Positions 32,601 through 43,474 of a stretch of 64,000 bases of DNA are shown piece by piece. The position numbers and the translations under genes were made by a program. Position 1 is the first letter of the stretch; the number at the start of each line of letters is the position of its first letter. The notes beneath the pieces are model-generated. The model worked only from the letters and a program-made list of their open reading frames with translations. It had not been told where the DNA came from and made no database searches. Where the stretch lies: positions 255,792 to 319,791 of the forward strand of contig VSDK01001317.1 in assembly GCA_009767595.1 (NCBI GenBank), in the 5' to 3' direction. This DNA is from Symbiodinium kawagutii (lineage: Eukaryota; Sar; Dinophyceae; Suessiales; Symbiodiniaceae).

Positions 32601-34310
32601 TGTCTTTCCGTCATTGCTTATCCAGCCTATAAGCATTCGTCCTGCTTGCAACTCCTGGCTTATTCCTGGATCCTTCAGTCCTAGACCTACAGTTCATTTC
32701 TCTGTCCCGCAGGCATTGCCTCACTCTGTCGGCATCTGCTTGTCGAATCTTTGACAAGAAGCCAGGTACGCCTCAAGAACATCCGGATCTCCACAAACTG
32801 ACTACTCAAACTTATCATCCAACCATGAGCATCCATGAGCAGTGTCATCAAGTTGTCATTGTAGAGGGGTGCACTACTTGGAAAACGGGGAGGATCATGA
32901 TATTATCGTCCATGCAACTATGAAAATGCTCCATGCCATGGTCATCGTAGCTTTTGCAGCTGGGCATTCCACGTCCCCCCACTTTCATCAAGCATCTGGC
33001 CTCAGGCATGTTGTGCCAAAAGATCACTGCCATCTACTGTACATGACTTGCTATTGGCTAGCAACTGCCAGCTTCATAGACAGTTGAAAGAAGTGAGCTC
33101 ATGTGAGATCTGTTCCGAATTGACTTCACCGATCGGTACTCGATTCAAGAAGTACGACAACTTTTACGACAACAGGTCCACAGGGAAGAAGTGAATTCGG
33201 CGGCTGTGGCACATGGTGGTTCCTCAAGTCACAGGGGAACCCCTGAATCATCCAGCCTCGTAGCCCATTTATAGCCCGTTTATAGTCATAAACCAACCAT
33301 TTCTGAGAAACTTGCAACTCGGGCTCCAGCCACGCTAAGCCTGACTCGAACATCGGGATTCGTCAACAACTCAAAGACACTGCCCATCTTGCCTGAAGCC
33401 GGCGCCTGCTAGAGAGTTCTTTTCAGAATATGTAAAGGTGTATCATACATATTATGATATGCTCATCTAATGCATCTATGATATTTATCACATATATTCA
33501 TAAATTACATTGTATCTATCATGATTATCCATATCAAATATTGTTTAGCGACAATTAGCCCCACTCCGCCACCAGAAGGTGGGGGAACTCAAAAGGGGAG
33601 GTTCCACCCTTTCCCCAACGCTGCGTGCGGCTGGTGCTGAAGAAGCAACCCTGAACAAGAACCCGTCAGGAAGATTTGGGTGGGATCGCAAAGCACACTT
33701 TGCCAAACTTGTGATCCACTATTTGGGCCCACAGTGGTTTATAGCACAGTAGGGGATAACAAGCGAAGACTAAACTGTGAGTGTGCTCACAAGAGAAGCA
33801 AGCTCTACGAAAGTCGACGCCGTCAATGCGATTTCCTTTAAACATTTATATACATTTATAATCATACGTGTCATACACAGGTACATACAAAGGCAGCGTC
33901 AAAATTATTTGATTAAGCCTGAATCATTAAGGTGTAGTCACGGATCTTTTTAGACTGTCTCTATCGTCTTCCAAGTTTGGGAGTACTGCTTTGGGGTATC
34001 GGTTTTAGGCCGTCCCCTATCGTTTTTCGAGTAAAATCCACAAAACACGTCTCCATGTAACGCTAAATTCAGCCAAACGCATTTGACTATTAATCTTGTC
34101 TCTGGCTCACATAGATGCCTGCATTCTCGTACATGCATATTATATCATATTTATATCATATTACCTACCATGACTTCTAAGTGGGCTAGTTGGGACTGCC
34201 TCTTAACGCCTCTCATTTAACTCGCACACTGCGATCTGCAAGGCGTACTCAGTGTTGGCAGCAATCGGTCTTCTGGAGCTGCATCAGCGAAGTCCCCCAG
34301 TTGCCGGACC
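29607..34310 (-). CDS. Duplicated multi-exon gene, copy A; unknown product
   Basis: Exons were found by frame conservation with copy B. They are VRQLGDFADAAPEDRLLPTL (about 34305-34240); FELLTNPDVRVRLSVAG (about 33400-33320); ARCLMKVGGRGMPSCKS (about 33015-32960); ALARAREEEKLDQYFNDPDH (about 32490-32410); DLIELLESMTGDNHGGVF (about 31790-31733); DKTQSQELPQGLFQ then VFPAGHPAVK (about 31490-31385); ETPATPAGQVVLQAANMALK then TEYRAAIQSAQQSLPTHRQS (about 31175-31060); and the last exon, 30878-29607. The last exon begins VAMEHADAMMVEDFAQVEAQ and ends SDVLEGIGAFFSSVPCCGSR. It is split by the insertion 30102-30786. Relative to copy B it lacks one codon (Thr), an in-frame change that fits coding use. 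No domain is recognised. Confidence 0.6.
30106..30778. mobile_element. 673-bp insertion with 12-bp target-site duplication
   Basis: The direct repeat gcccagtccttc occurs at 30094-30105 and 30779-30790; copy B has it once (35970-35981). Both ends carry catcaaaa in inverted orientation. The interior holds two near-identical ~140-bp blocks (from 30436 and 30599) with G-rich and (CCTT)n tracts. It has no coding capacity. On the gene strand the repeats offer AAG|GACTGGGC at both edges, so removal of 30102-30786 as a GA-AG intron would restore the copy B exon exactly. Confidence 0.85.
30436..30732. repeat. Two tandem ~140-bp blocks with (CCTT)n
   Basis: Blocks starting with aatttggcgaaagaaaagcg occur at 30436 and 30599, each followed by a G-rich run, a (CCTT)n tract and aacaacatgaata. 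They form the core of the insertion. Confidence 0.85.
31235..31340. mobile_element. Family-1 element, absent from copy B
   Basis: The ends are ggtgctttctaaaaataggc and the complement of aagggtttctgtacaagg. It retains the core atgatttgggggta. Copy B has no element at the matching place (near 36400), so it was inserted after the duplication or lost from B. Confidence 0.7.
31834..31925. mobile_element. Family-1 element with AAAT flanks
   Basis: The ends are ggggtttcttcaaatacgca and gggtacccctattttgagaa plus accacc. AAAT occurs directly on both sides (31830-31833 and 31926-31929), consistent with a short target-site duplication. Confidence 0.8.
31930..32370. other. AT-rich intronic stretch
   Basis: This is dominated by tagatct and attagat repeats. 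No coding signal is visible. It lies between exons of the copy A gene. Confidence 0.5.
33215..33313. mobile_element. Family-1 element beside exon of copy A
   Basis: The ends are ggtggttcctcaagtcacag and the complement of gcaagtttctcagaaatgg. It starts only about 11 nt after the GC donor of the exon reading FELLTNPDVRVRLSVAG. Confidence 0.75.
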
Positions 34311-34869
34311 TCAGAGCGGCAGTGTCGGTTCCTTTGTCAATGCGTGGTCGGCCCTGCCCGCTGAAAAACATGCGCTGGCTACAACTCAGTTGCCAGACTA
34401 TGGTCATTGAAGCTGGACTGTGCGCTCATCTGCTCAGCCAACAGTACCACATATCAACAACTGGTAAGGTATCTGTTTGGGTATCGGCGGTATGGAAAAA
34501 CACAGAGCAAAAAGCAAATCATGTTTTGGGAGATTTGACCTCACATTTCACTTACCTGCTTACTGGGTGGCTTTCTATGCAACCACTTCTTCCACTTTGT
34601 CCTACTACCTTGAGACATCGAGATTGTCGACAAATGGCCGCAGCCTACAGCCAACAAGGTTTGTCTAGGCCTCAAGGGATCCAAGTTCATCTTTGCAGGT
34701 GTTGCTTTTCAGATTGGCTTGCCCTATAGCTTTGACTGTTGCTGGTGATCCCAATGAATCAGTGCTTCGACAGTCTTTTTGGACAACATCGTCCTATGGA
34801 AATCCTCAAAAATTCGCACAGCTGGCAACTTATGAATCTAGTCATATCTAGTCTATGTTTGTTAGCTAT

Positions 34870-35025
34870 CCCCATCGCAACCAGCCCACGCGAGGTCCCG
34901 AGGTCCCCCACAACCTTCAGCATCCTTTCCAGCTTATCGGATTCCTCCGTCGAGCACTGCCTTCCCTCAGGCGATGTCAGTGTCGCAGTCGAGTCGTGGG
35001 GTGAGAGCTGGCGAGCTGGGTCAAG
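34870..35025 (-). CDS. Exon starting at a family-2 element end
   Basis: The 3' splice site gcttgacccag lies inside the inverted repeat of the adjacent family-2 element. The exon reads RQLSPHDSTATLTSPEGRQC and on through EESDKLERMLKVVGDLGTSR. It may be a 5' exon of the copy A gene. The product is unknown. Confidence 0.42.
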
Positions 35026-35130
35026 CAGTTAACCATCAAGCTATTATAAGCAACAATTTCATAGGGAAAACAGCCTGGTAAATGTGATGGGAACCAGGGG
35101 GACTAAGGGTGAACTGACCCACAGCCAGCT
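35009..35130. mobile_element. Family-2 element carrying a splice acceptor
   Basis: The ends are agctggcgagctgggtcaag and the complement of agctggctgtgggtcag. On the minus strand its end supplies ttgacccag|CTCGCC, the acceptor of the exon at 34870-35025. The same arrangement occurs at 55425. Confidence 0.7.
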
Positions 35131-35479
35131 GAAAGGTATCCAACTGCTGCAATGATGCGAATGTTAATGAGCTGACAGGTTGAGGGGATTTGAACAGTAT
35201 GATGCATCAATGATGTCCTGAAGTCTCACACCCTGCAGCATGTCGCCATGTCTTTTGTTTCCGTTGCCAACTTCCAGTCCAGTTTGCTGAACTTCTTGAA
35301 AGTTCATGCGCGAATGACTGAAACATGTCTTGAACCTTCTGAAACCAATGTGGAGATTCTGGGTGTTGTGGTGTTCCAATCACCCTTGTTCAAGCATCAA
35401 CATCATCAACGATGCAAGACTCAATCTTTCTCTGCACCACGGGAACTTTGCCCCGCAGCTTTGCCGTGAGTGGAGTCCA

Positions 35480-38400
35480 TCACGAACGACTTCCACAACA
35501 CGGCACGGAAGAAAAGAATGCGCCAATTCCTTCCAGTACATCTGAGAATATCTGGTAGATGATGTTCTCCGGTTCCTTGGAAGTCTCTTTCCATGCGCCA
35601 AACGCATCTTGGAGGAGCTCTTTCTCCTCTTCTCCATCGCTTCCTGTTGCGAAGAGCCGCCAAGTCCTCAAGGCAGCCAGACAAACGGCCTTGTCATCTC
35701 GCGTTTCCATGAGCCCAATGTTCATCCACACCGGCTTTCCGCTGGGCCGGTTTGCAAGGACCGGCTCAAAGTATTCTGTTGCGCCGAATCGGAGCTTCTT
35801 GAAGCCCATGAGCTTGGCTTCACATGCCTGCATGATTTTTGTGCGGGCCGGCTGGAACAGGACGCCCAGCTTCTGCAGGTACTCCTCGTTGATGATGGCA
35901 AGGCCACCCTGTTCAACAATGTTGGGGATTGCTTCTTTGAAGCGCATGCTCAACTTCTCTTTCGTGGCCCAGTCCTTCAGCTCAGCAATGCGCTCCACAT
36001 CCTTGGTGTTCTGAGCTTCCACTTGCGCAAAGTCTTCCACCATCATCGCATCAGCGTGCTCCATGGCTACTGGAACACAGGACAAGCGGTCTGCACTGCC
36101 AAGTAGCACTACTGGCAATAGATGTGCAAACTCAAATTGCCTGAGCCCAAATGTCACCATAAACTGTCAAAAGTTGTCGGCCCATCTCACAGCAAACCAT
36201 CCTGCCAGTGGGTCATCAGTGTGCTTCACGACAAAAAACATCAAAAACCTGTGATGTTGCCTATGTGTCGGCAAGCTCTGCAAGGGACTATGAATGGCTA
36301 TTCATTCAGGGCTGCCTGCGGTACCGCTGGACTCGCAGAGACTGGAGCTTCCTGGAGCAACGACGCAAGGAATATGGTCGTACAAGAATGGTAATTTGGA
36401 AATTGCCAAAAGTTTGTGCGGTCACAATTTCATTGTAGGATGCCCAACAAACACACGCCGTGGAACATCGGAAAAACAATCTGGCACATTTTTGAATTTG
36501 CCAAGCAGTGCTTGAAACAGTCCTTCGGGCAATGCCTGGGACTGAGTCTTGTCCTTGCCGCGAAAGCGTTCAAGGCCCAGGTACAGGTTTGACGAGCTTG
36601 GCCCACTTGGTCTTCCATTCAAGTAATGAAATGTATTGAAGCAAGGAACCTGCTGCCAATAACTGCTCGTTGGACCGACTCTTCGACTCTTCGGTTTTCT
36701 CTTTTTGTAGTTCACAGTGCTGTTGTGAATGTGGGGCCATGTGTTGTGTGCTGCTACCAGTCATTGGTGTGTCTCTCCCCTTAGGATAGCCCACCCCTTT
36801 CGTTCGCCTCCCAATGCCGGCGTGCCTGAAGACACCTCCATCGTTGTCTTCTGTCATGGACTCAAGAATTTCTACGAGCTCCTGCATCAATGGTGGTTTC
36901 TCAAGTCATAGGGGGACCCCCAAAAATGGCCGCTGGGTTATGATCAATGGTCAACACTGGATGATTTGGGGTTGCCACAGGAGTACCCATAATTTTGAGT
37001 GTGATGTGAGGATACCATGGGATAGGTTCAGAGTCTTTCTCAAACTATGTCAAAGTGGAGGACTCCAAAAAATATCAAAACACATGAAACAATGTTGGTT
37101 TTTCTCGCCAGATTTGACCATGTTAAGTGGATCCCAGAAGATCCCCGCCTAATCATCATCAACATTCATCAACGTAAATACAACCAACAACTGCAAGACT
37201 TGCAAAAGAGTGGGCATGTTGGACTACTGTAGCACTCCCCTGTTGTCACTAGTTCAATCATTCAAAGAAAAACAGTTGGAGGGTGTTTGTTGTGGCCTTG
37301 TGAAGCCTTCGAAACTGATCGAAGCTTCTCTTTTGCTGGTCAAGAACATGCAAATCAAATGCACTGCATCGGAAGTGCCTGGTGGTCAGGATCATTGGAG
37401 TAGTGATCTTGTTTTTCTTCTTGTCTAGCCCGCTTCAATGCGTTCCTGTTGCAGGCAACAGCTGCAGCAAAGAAAATTTCTCGCAAGCACTGCAAATAGG
37501 ATTGCTGTATGTATGCCTGTAACTGTTTTTGGTTGCTTGTCGCATTAAATCCCTGCATTCTTGTCCGAAGTAATTGTAATTATTTCTGCAATTCCATGCG
37601 TTGTTTTCCCTGCATTTTTTACCCAACATATTCGGAATTTTGCAATACTAGCACATTCATCCCCTGTTCTTAACTCCTCGCTTCTATTTCTAGATCCTTC
37701 CTAGAGTCCTACACATATACAATTCATTTCTCCATCCCGCGCGTTTTGCCTCACTTTGTCGGCATCTGCTTGTCGAATCTTTGACAAGAAGCCAGGTACG
37801 CCTCGAGAACATCCGGATCTCCACTTGTTACTCACACTTATCATCCCACCATGAGCATCCATCAGCAGTGTGAAATCGTCCAGTCGCCATTGTAAGGTGT
37901 TGCACTACTTGGAAAACTGGGAAGGATCACGGATCATGATCCATGCAGCAAATGCCTAGGGCCTACCGGTACAGTTGGAGATGGCACGTTCAAATTTTGG
38001 CACGTGCGCCGCATGGTCATCCTGGCTGTTGCAGCTGGGCATTCCACGTCCCTGGACTTTCATCAAGCATCTGGCCTCAGGCATGTTGTCATGTAGATCA
38101 CCGCCATCTACATGACTTGGCAATGGCTATCAACTGCCCACTTCAGGTAGACCGTTGAAGAAACAAAGAAACATCAGAAAAAATTAAGAATGATTAGTAA
38201 TTATGATAATAATAAATCATCATAACGATAGAAAACATTTCAAAACAATGTGAATCTAATGTGTGAGATCTCTTCCGAATTCACTTCACTGGTCCTTGAC
38301 TATCGTCCGAAACGGGCCCCACAAAATGTCAGCGGCTGTGGATGGCTATGGTGCCCCAAATCCATTGTCGATGATCAAGAAACGGAGGTTTTACCGGTGT

Positions 38401-39360
38401 TTCATGTTTCTGCATGTTTTTGAAGATCCAATCTACCGGGCGGGGACTGGCGGATGGAGGATGGGTTCCTTGGTTGCGGATGCGGAACCCCTTGTCTTTA
38501 AAGGCTTTTTGAAAATAAACTCGCCAGTGGTCCGGCCCCATTTTGGACCTATGAATAACGCGGGCTGAACATGGACCCAACTTGTCAAACATGGCCCTAA
38601 TATGGGTCCAACGGAGTTAAGGTCAATGGCAAACGTTGTCTTGACAGATGAGGACTGGTGAACAGTAAAGTAACAGTGGTCCAGTTTCTGCTCAAGTGTG
38701 ACCAAAGTAAGCATTATCGTATAGATATACTTAAGCAATTAAGCATCAACACACTGTACGCATAGATACGCATAGTTTCTTAAGCCATTACTGAGGAATT
38801 TTTGATCTTTGACCTTTCGCCGCAATTTTCGCGCGTTGAGGCCCCAGCCACGCTGAGCCTAACTCGAAGATCGGGTTTCCTCAGCCAGTCGAAGACAGCC
38901 ACATACGGTTTTGTGCCTGCGCCGCTTTGCGGACAAAGGGAAACTGCAATAGAGGCAATTGGTTGGCATTGTAAAGCACAAGTTACCAAAAGTATCCAAT
39001 AGTAATGGTGATTTATGGTGATTCATAATCTGTACTAGTAGGGGATACCAAGCAAAGACTAAACTGTGAGTGTTTTTCACGAGAGAAGCAAGCACTTCGA
39101 AAGTCGACGCCGTCAATGCGGTTTCCTTACTAACTATTCACACGTGCAATATGTCATACGTACATGCCTACATTCCCGTACATTCACATCCCATCTACAT
39201 TCTCGTACATTCACATCCCATCGTATCCTATTTGGGCTAGTTGGGACTGCCTCTCAATGCCTCTCAATGAAAACAAATTGCGATCTGCAAGGCGTACTCA
39301 GTGTCGGCAGCAATCGGTCTTCTGGAGCTGCATCAGCGAAGTCCCCCAGTTGCCGGACCT
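35480..39360 (-). CDS. Duplicated multi-exon gene, copy B; possibly decayed
   Basis: This has the same exon set as copy A. The last exon is intact and uninterrupted (36069-35480, acceptor gtgttccag, internal ATG at 36064; includes AELKDWATKEKLSMRFKEAI). Others are about 39357-39290, 38920-38840 (DWLRKPDLRVRLSVAGAS), 38095-37990, 37460-37385 (ALKRARQEEKQDHYSNDPDH), 36880-36830 (ELVEILESMTEDNDGGVF), and 36565-36440 (DKTQSQALPEGLFQALLGKF, with a 7-codon in-frame addition relative to A). The exon matching A's ETPATPAGQ exon (36365-36250) has small indels and an early stop (PQAALNE then stop). Copy B may therefore be damaged or spliced differently. Confidence 0.55.
36892..37003. mobile_element. 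Family-1 element abutting exon of copy B
   Basis: The left end ggtggtttctcaagtcatag is good; the right end is worn. On the minus strand the end gives acttgag|AAACCACCATTGATGCAG, which is in frame with the next exon (KPPLMQELVEILESMTEDND). Confidence 0.75.
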
Positions 39361-39382
39361 CGGCAGTGTCGGTTCCTTTGTC

Positions 39383-40404
39383 GTGGGGCAGTTGCTGGGG
39401 CTCTCTGAGACTCTGGTGATATCCCCACTACCTCCGGCAGAGCACGTTACGAGATAAATTTGTCCACTACATGAGCCACTGATTATTAACCATCGTCGCT
39501 ATTGGATATAGAAAAAAACACATACCAAATCATACCAATTCTTCTGACCGTTGATTACACCTGAGAAGGAAGGGGGCGAAAGCTGGCCTCTACCAACCTC
39601 CTCCATTTCATTTTTGGAGGTCGCATGTGAACATAGACAAAAATAACCAAATTGTCATTCATTGATCGATTTGATGGTTGGTCATTTAGAAATTTAGCAA
39701 CTAGAATGTGAAGGGCAAATCTGATTCCCTCATTTTGATAACTTGGCAGTCAGTTTCATGTTGGCCGCAAAACAAGAATGCCCCCCCCTCCCCAAGCCTT
39801 CCAAACATCACCCGACACCTCCAACCATATCAAACATGCAGATTTTAATGCTGAAACAAAGCCAGTCGTAAACCTCCGTCACCTGTATGTTCATGCTTAT
39901 ATTGCTGTGCTCAAACACTGGAAATATGCATGGCTTTCACACAAGTGTTGCAGTTGTCTTGTGCATCTCCTTTCAAGAACAGTTATTAGCATATTTGAGA
40001 TTCACAATGCCACTATTTTGCGTGGTTTGTGATGTGTTCTGCATGTCGCAAACAACGACAAAGCGGGTGCCAAACCGGGTCCGACATAACCCCCTGCCAA
40101 TTACTGTACAGTGTTTTTGCCATGTGCAAGATCAGGCAAGATCCATATCCCAAAAACGTTCAACTGACGAAAGAACAAAACTGAAACGTTTTTTTCCTCC
40201 AAATCCCAACCCAATGCTATTCTGCGTTTGCCTGTTCATAAACTCCATTTCGCAACCACCCGCACCCCCCACCCCGCACACACACACACACCCTAGATAG
40301 ATCGATCTATAGAACTCCTCTGTACGAAAACCCAGCCCTGCCTGCCTTTCTGCTGGCCTTCGCAAAAGAATACTGCTGCTGACATTCTCATTGGATCTCG
40401 TTGG
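39383..40404. other. No confident gene; (CA)n near 40277
   Basis: Open frames here lack anchored splice sites. A short C-rich then CA-rich tract lies at 40259-40292. Nothing else is supported. Confidence 0.3.
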
Positions 40405-40712
40405 CTAGTGATCAGCATTTTTGAATATGTCCATGACTATTGTCAGGACAATCTGTACGTAGAAATTGATTCGCCCTATCAACATTTCTAATCTGCCAAA
40501 TGCCAATCTTAGCATTCCCAGTGCACTAGTAGTGGCGAACCTGACTGACATCAATGATTGTTGGCAATGCATTCCTGGCACCCACCGCAAGGTCCACACA
40601 AATTCCAGCATCGCTTCATCATCCTCCACAGAGCTCTCCATGGCAACTCGTGTTACACCTTCCTTACCCCAGGTTGTGAAACTATCATCTTCTTCAGGAG
40701 AGCATCTCTGAA
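40405..40712 (-). CDS. Likely exon, unknown product
   Basis: An acceptor gttccgcag near 40720 opens a frame reading RVVQRCSPEEDDSFTTWGKE and on through SSVEDDEAMLEFVWTLRWVP. The frame stays open to 40405, with a hydrophobic run (INFYVQIVLTIVMDIF) at the end. The donor is uncertain. The charged and Trp-rich character argues for real coding. Confidence 0.42.
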
Positions 40713-40863
40713 CAACCCTATCTGCGGAACTAGTGTCACCATGTGTCACCTAGTCATTACAGCTTGCGCAGTTGTAGTGAGGTGAGAGCTCTCAAGAATT
40801 TAGCAGCGGATTCCAATGATGCAAATGTTGCGTGATAAGCTGAAATGGTCAGAAGTTGTCAGT

Positions 40864-41203
40864 TCATCTCATGGCAAACTGTCCTGCCAGTACTGGTTGC
40901 GCGATTCCCCCTGATTTTTCCATATGTTTCCTACCTGTTAGCAAGAGCTGCTCTCCTAGGTACTTGAATCGAAGCCTTGCGTGTTTCTCTAATCTTGTGT
41001 GCGCCTTGTGCACCGTGTATCTGGAACAGCTGCAGGCCATGCCATAAGCAGGAAGCGACCAACAGAACGCGCCAAAAGTTTTCCAAAAAGGATCTTTCCC
41101 AACGGTTCCTGTGCTCATCTCCAGCGAAGTCCCAGTCAACTGAGACCAAGACTGGCACAATGGGGACAGCTGAAGCGGTGACAGTTTTGGCTGACTTGAC
41201 CAT
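40864..41203 (-). CDS. Coding-like segment after the RING stop
   Basis: Two overlapping frames are open. One includes VDWDFAGDEHRNRWERSFLE; the other includes TRLEKHARLRFKYLGEQLLL followed by a GTAGGA donor. The segment lies directly beyond the RING gene's stop and could be its 3' UTR or the next gene. The frame is unresolved. Confidence 0.3.
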
Positions 41204-41210
41204 GTTTGAG

Positions 41211-41906
41211 TCAAGGCTTTACAAGGCTCAACCGACACAAGGGACAAGTGCTGTTCACTTGGAGCCAATGTTTCAAACATTGGCGGTGGAAGATGTGGTG
41301 GCAATCTTTGGTCATGACACCTGAGTCCTCCTCCACCTCTTCCAAGCAAATAGGACATTCATAGTCCTCTTCAATGTCCACAGCTGGTACTGTATTGTCT
41401 TCCAACGAACCCACCGGTGCAGCATCACGGGATCTCAGCATGCCGCGTCTCAAAAGGGCATGTAACATATTCCCAACGCCAATAAAACTCATCATCAAAT
41501 ACACCGTGTACGTCACCAGGCCAACCCCATGCGCCAGAGTGGCTATCCACAAGCCAGGTGCCGCATCTCTGCAACTTGGCAGCTGACCAACCAGCTCTGG
41601 GGTAATGGCGCCCTGCTTAGAAGCAGTGCCCAGCCACAAAAGGATCCAAACGTTGATGGCCATGACGCACAAAAGTAAAACCACACAGCAGTCTTTGCAC
41701 CTCCACCGTTGTGGCAGCGTGGTTTCATCAATGTCTAAACAACACACTCTGGTGCCCATGACGATGTCGAAGAAAGAAATTCCCAGGATGATCTTGGTCA
41801 AGAGTTTCAGCGAGCCCTCGCAAGCGACGTTGTGATACGCCACGAATTCTGCGATATGCCAAGTAGCCAGGCCCAGAAGCGCGCCACTCAAAACCACAGA
41901 AAACAT
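41211..41906 (-). CDS. Membrane RING-H2 E3 ubiquitin ligase
   Basis: This is a 231-codon open frame with a stop at 41211. RING-H2 proteins recruit E2 enzymes and pass ubiquitin to substrates. The C-terminal RING (about residues 184-224) has the full eight-ligand pattern C-x2-C-x14-C-x-H-x2-H-x2-C-x10-C-x2-C, beginning CPICLEEVEEDSG and ending CPLC. N-terminal to it are about four hydrophobic helices (LLGLATWHIAEF; IILGISFFDIVMG; VVLLLCVMAINVWILLWLG; VGLVTYTVYLMMSF), so the RING should face the cytosol or organelle surface. The frame opens upstream of the ATG for several codons (YLCIIG), so the true start may lie in an earlier exon. Substrate and location are unknown. Confidence 0.88.
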   Translation of the reverse strand: MFSVVLSGALLGLATWHIAEFVAYHNVACEGSLKLLTKIILGISFFDIVMGTRVCCLDIDETTLPQRWRCKDCCVVLLLCVMAINVWILLWLGTASKQGAITPELVGQLPSCRDAAPGLWIATLAHGVGLVTYTVYLMMSFIGVGNMLHALLRRGMLRSRDAAPVGSLEDNTVPAVDIEEDYECPICLEEVEEDSGVMTKDCHHIFHRQCLKHWLQVNSTCPLCRLSLVKP

Positions 41907-42229
41907 ACCAATGATGCACAGGTACCTGACCGCGTCCCCGAATATTTCAGAAAGATTTCAATACTGCCAGGAGGTGCGCTGGAACCCCGTTGAACTATAG
42001 GGAAGCTCCTAAGACCATCACTAGCCATCATACAACACGCTTGATCGTTGCCATCAGCAAGCATCATCAAGTGTCAGTGACCATCATTAAAACATCATGA
42101 AGAATCACCATGAACCATAATTCAAACAAGAGAATAACTCAAACAAGAGATGATGAACAATCACTTTGACTTTCATTAAAACATCATGCACAATCACTAT
42201 GAACCATAATTCACCATGATTATTGCTGA
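41907..42229. repeat. Intergenic with a 40-bp direct repeat
   Basis: The sequence cattaaaacatcatgaagaa through ccataattca (42085-42124) recurs with few changes at 42174-42213. No coding signal is seen. Confidence 0.6.
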
Positions 42230-42337
42230 TCATTGCACCCCCAACCTGGAGAACAAGTCGAACAATACCTCCTCCCGGTGCTCAGCCACGACCTGTGCGT
42301 TGGCTTCTGCCTGTGTCATTCCTTGCTGCATCAAGTC
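42230..42337 (-). CDS. 3'-terminal exon, unknown gene
   Basis: An acceptor cctccgtgccag is followed by exactly 35 codons and TGA: DLMQQGMTQAEANAQVVAEH then EEVLFDLFSRLGVQ. It is helical and coding-like. The gene continues upstream on the minus strand. Confidence 0.5.
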   Translation of the reverse strand, partial: DLMQQGMTQAEANAQVVAEHREEVLFDLFSRLGVQ

Positions 42338-42921
42338 CTGGCACGGAGGCTTAGCCAAGGCGATTGATACTCGTTGAACATGATGCTTAAGGACGGTCAT
42401 TAAAATCCATGATGTTGGGGGATTGTTGTTAGGGATGGTCATTAAGATTCAGAATGATGATCATTATACATGATGGTCATTGAGATCAATCATGGTAATT
42501 TGACAATGCATGGTGCTTCATGATGGGCTAACACATGTTAACAATGGCCAATGATGGTGTGACATCTGCCACCGCCTTGCGCGGTACTACGGGCAAACAA
42601 TGTTCAATATCATGAACTATTTCTCTTGTCCACTGTCAGCCATTACTGACAACGCATAAAGTCACCTCAATTGTGCTTACACATGTTCTTCCGCATGGAA
42701 CTCCGCACATCAACTGCCCCCAAAAGTCACCTCAACTTTTTTGACCAATGGAACGCCGTATTATTTGGTAAATTTTTATGGTTTTTGAAGGGTTTAGTCA
42801 CATCAACTATCTTATTTAGTATGGGGGAAAGAACCATGGACGTGTCCAAACACATCTAAACGCAAAAGGTTTTTGATATGAATCCCAATGGAACGCCGAT
42901 TATGTCTTACGTTTCTAGACT

Positions 42922-43225
42922 TCATTGAAACATGTTACTCCGTGAGATACATCCAAGTTCGGTCTTGTGTAGGCATGCGCTCAGCAGGAGCGACGATGTT
43001 TTTGGTCTGTTGTTTTTCTTCTCCTTCTTCTTCTTTTTCTCTGAGCGCCTCTTCGAGGTGGCAGCAGGTTGGCGAAAGAGCTTTGATTTCAAAGCAAATG
43101 CACTCACCAGGGTTAGAACTTCCGCAAGTTGATGCGACTTCCCTGTTATCACTTCCGCATGGAATAAAGCTACCAACAAAATGTTGATGCGACTTTCCGC
43201 ACCGACAGTAGCATCCAGTAGCCAT
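42922..43225 (-). CDS. Possible exons, Cys- or Lys-rich frame
   Basis: One frame is Cys-rich then acidic (MATGCYCRCGKSHQHFVG, later EEALREKEEEGEEKQQ). Another reads SHQLAEVLTL and ends at a canonical GTGAGT donor near 43109. A 13-bp direct repeat (gttgatgcgactt) at 43128-43140 and 43183-43195 could define a 55-bp GT-AG intron. The structure is unresolved. Confidence 0.3.
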
Positions 43226-43474
43226 TAATTCACAATGATTCTATGGTTAACGTCCACAACATTCCAAATCACGAGGAAGTAACCTCATGGTTCATTAACA
43301 GTCATGCATTAACCACTGAGATGATCATGATTGACCATCATTCACCATCACTAGCCACCAGTGCTGGCCTGCACTTTGTTCAATTATAGTGGTGGTTCAT
43401 TTTATTCAAACACTATTTTGATCCCATACCTGACTAACTACAGGATAGTGGAGTCTCAAACGATCATTTACCAC

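Larger units (their letters stand above)
29298..34340. repeat. Direct duplication, copy A (5.0 kb)
   Basis: Copy A aligns in order and orientation with 35170-39382. Identity is very high over 29600-30093 with 30779-31030, and lower elsewhere. The extra length comes mainly from the 673-bp insertion at 30106 and from element insertions at 31235, 31834 and 33215. Confidence 0.9.
35170..39382. repeat. Direct duplication, copy B (4.2 kb)
   Basis: This is a head-to-tail copy of 29298-34340. It lacks the 673-bp insertion and the elements at 31235, 31834 and 33215, but has its own family-1 element at 36892. Confidence 0.9.
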
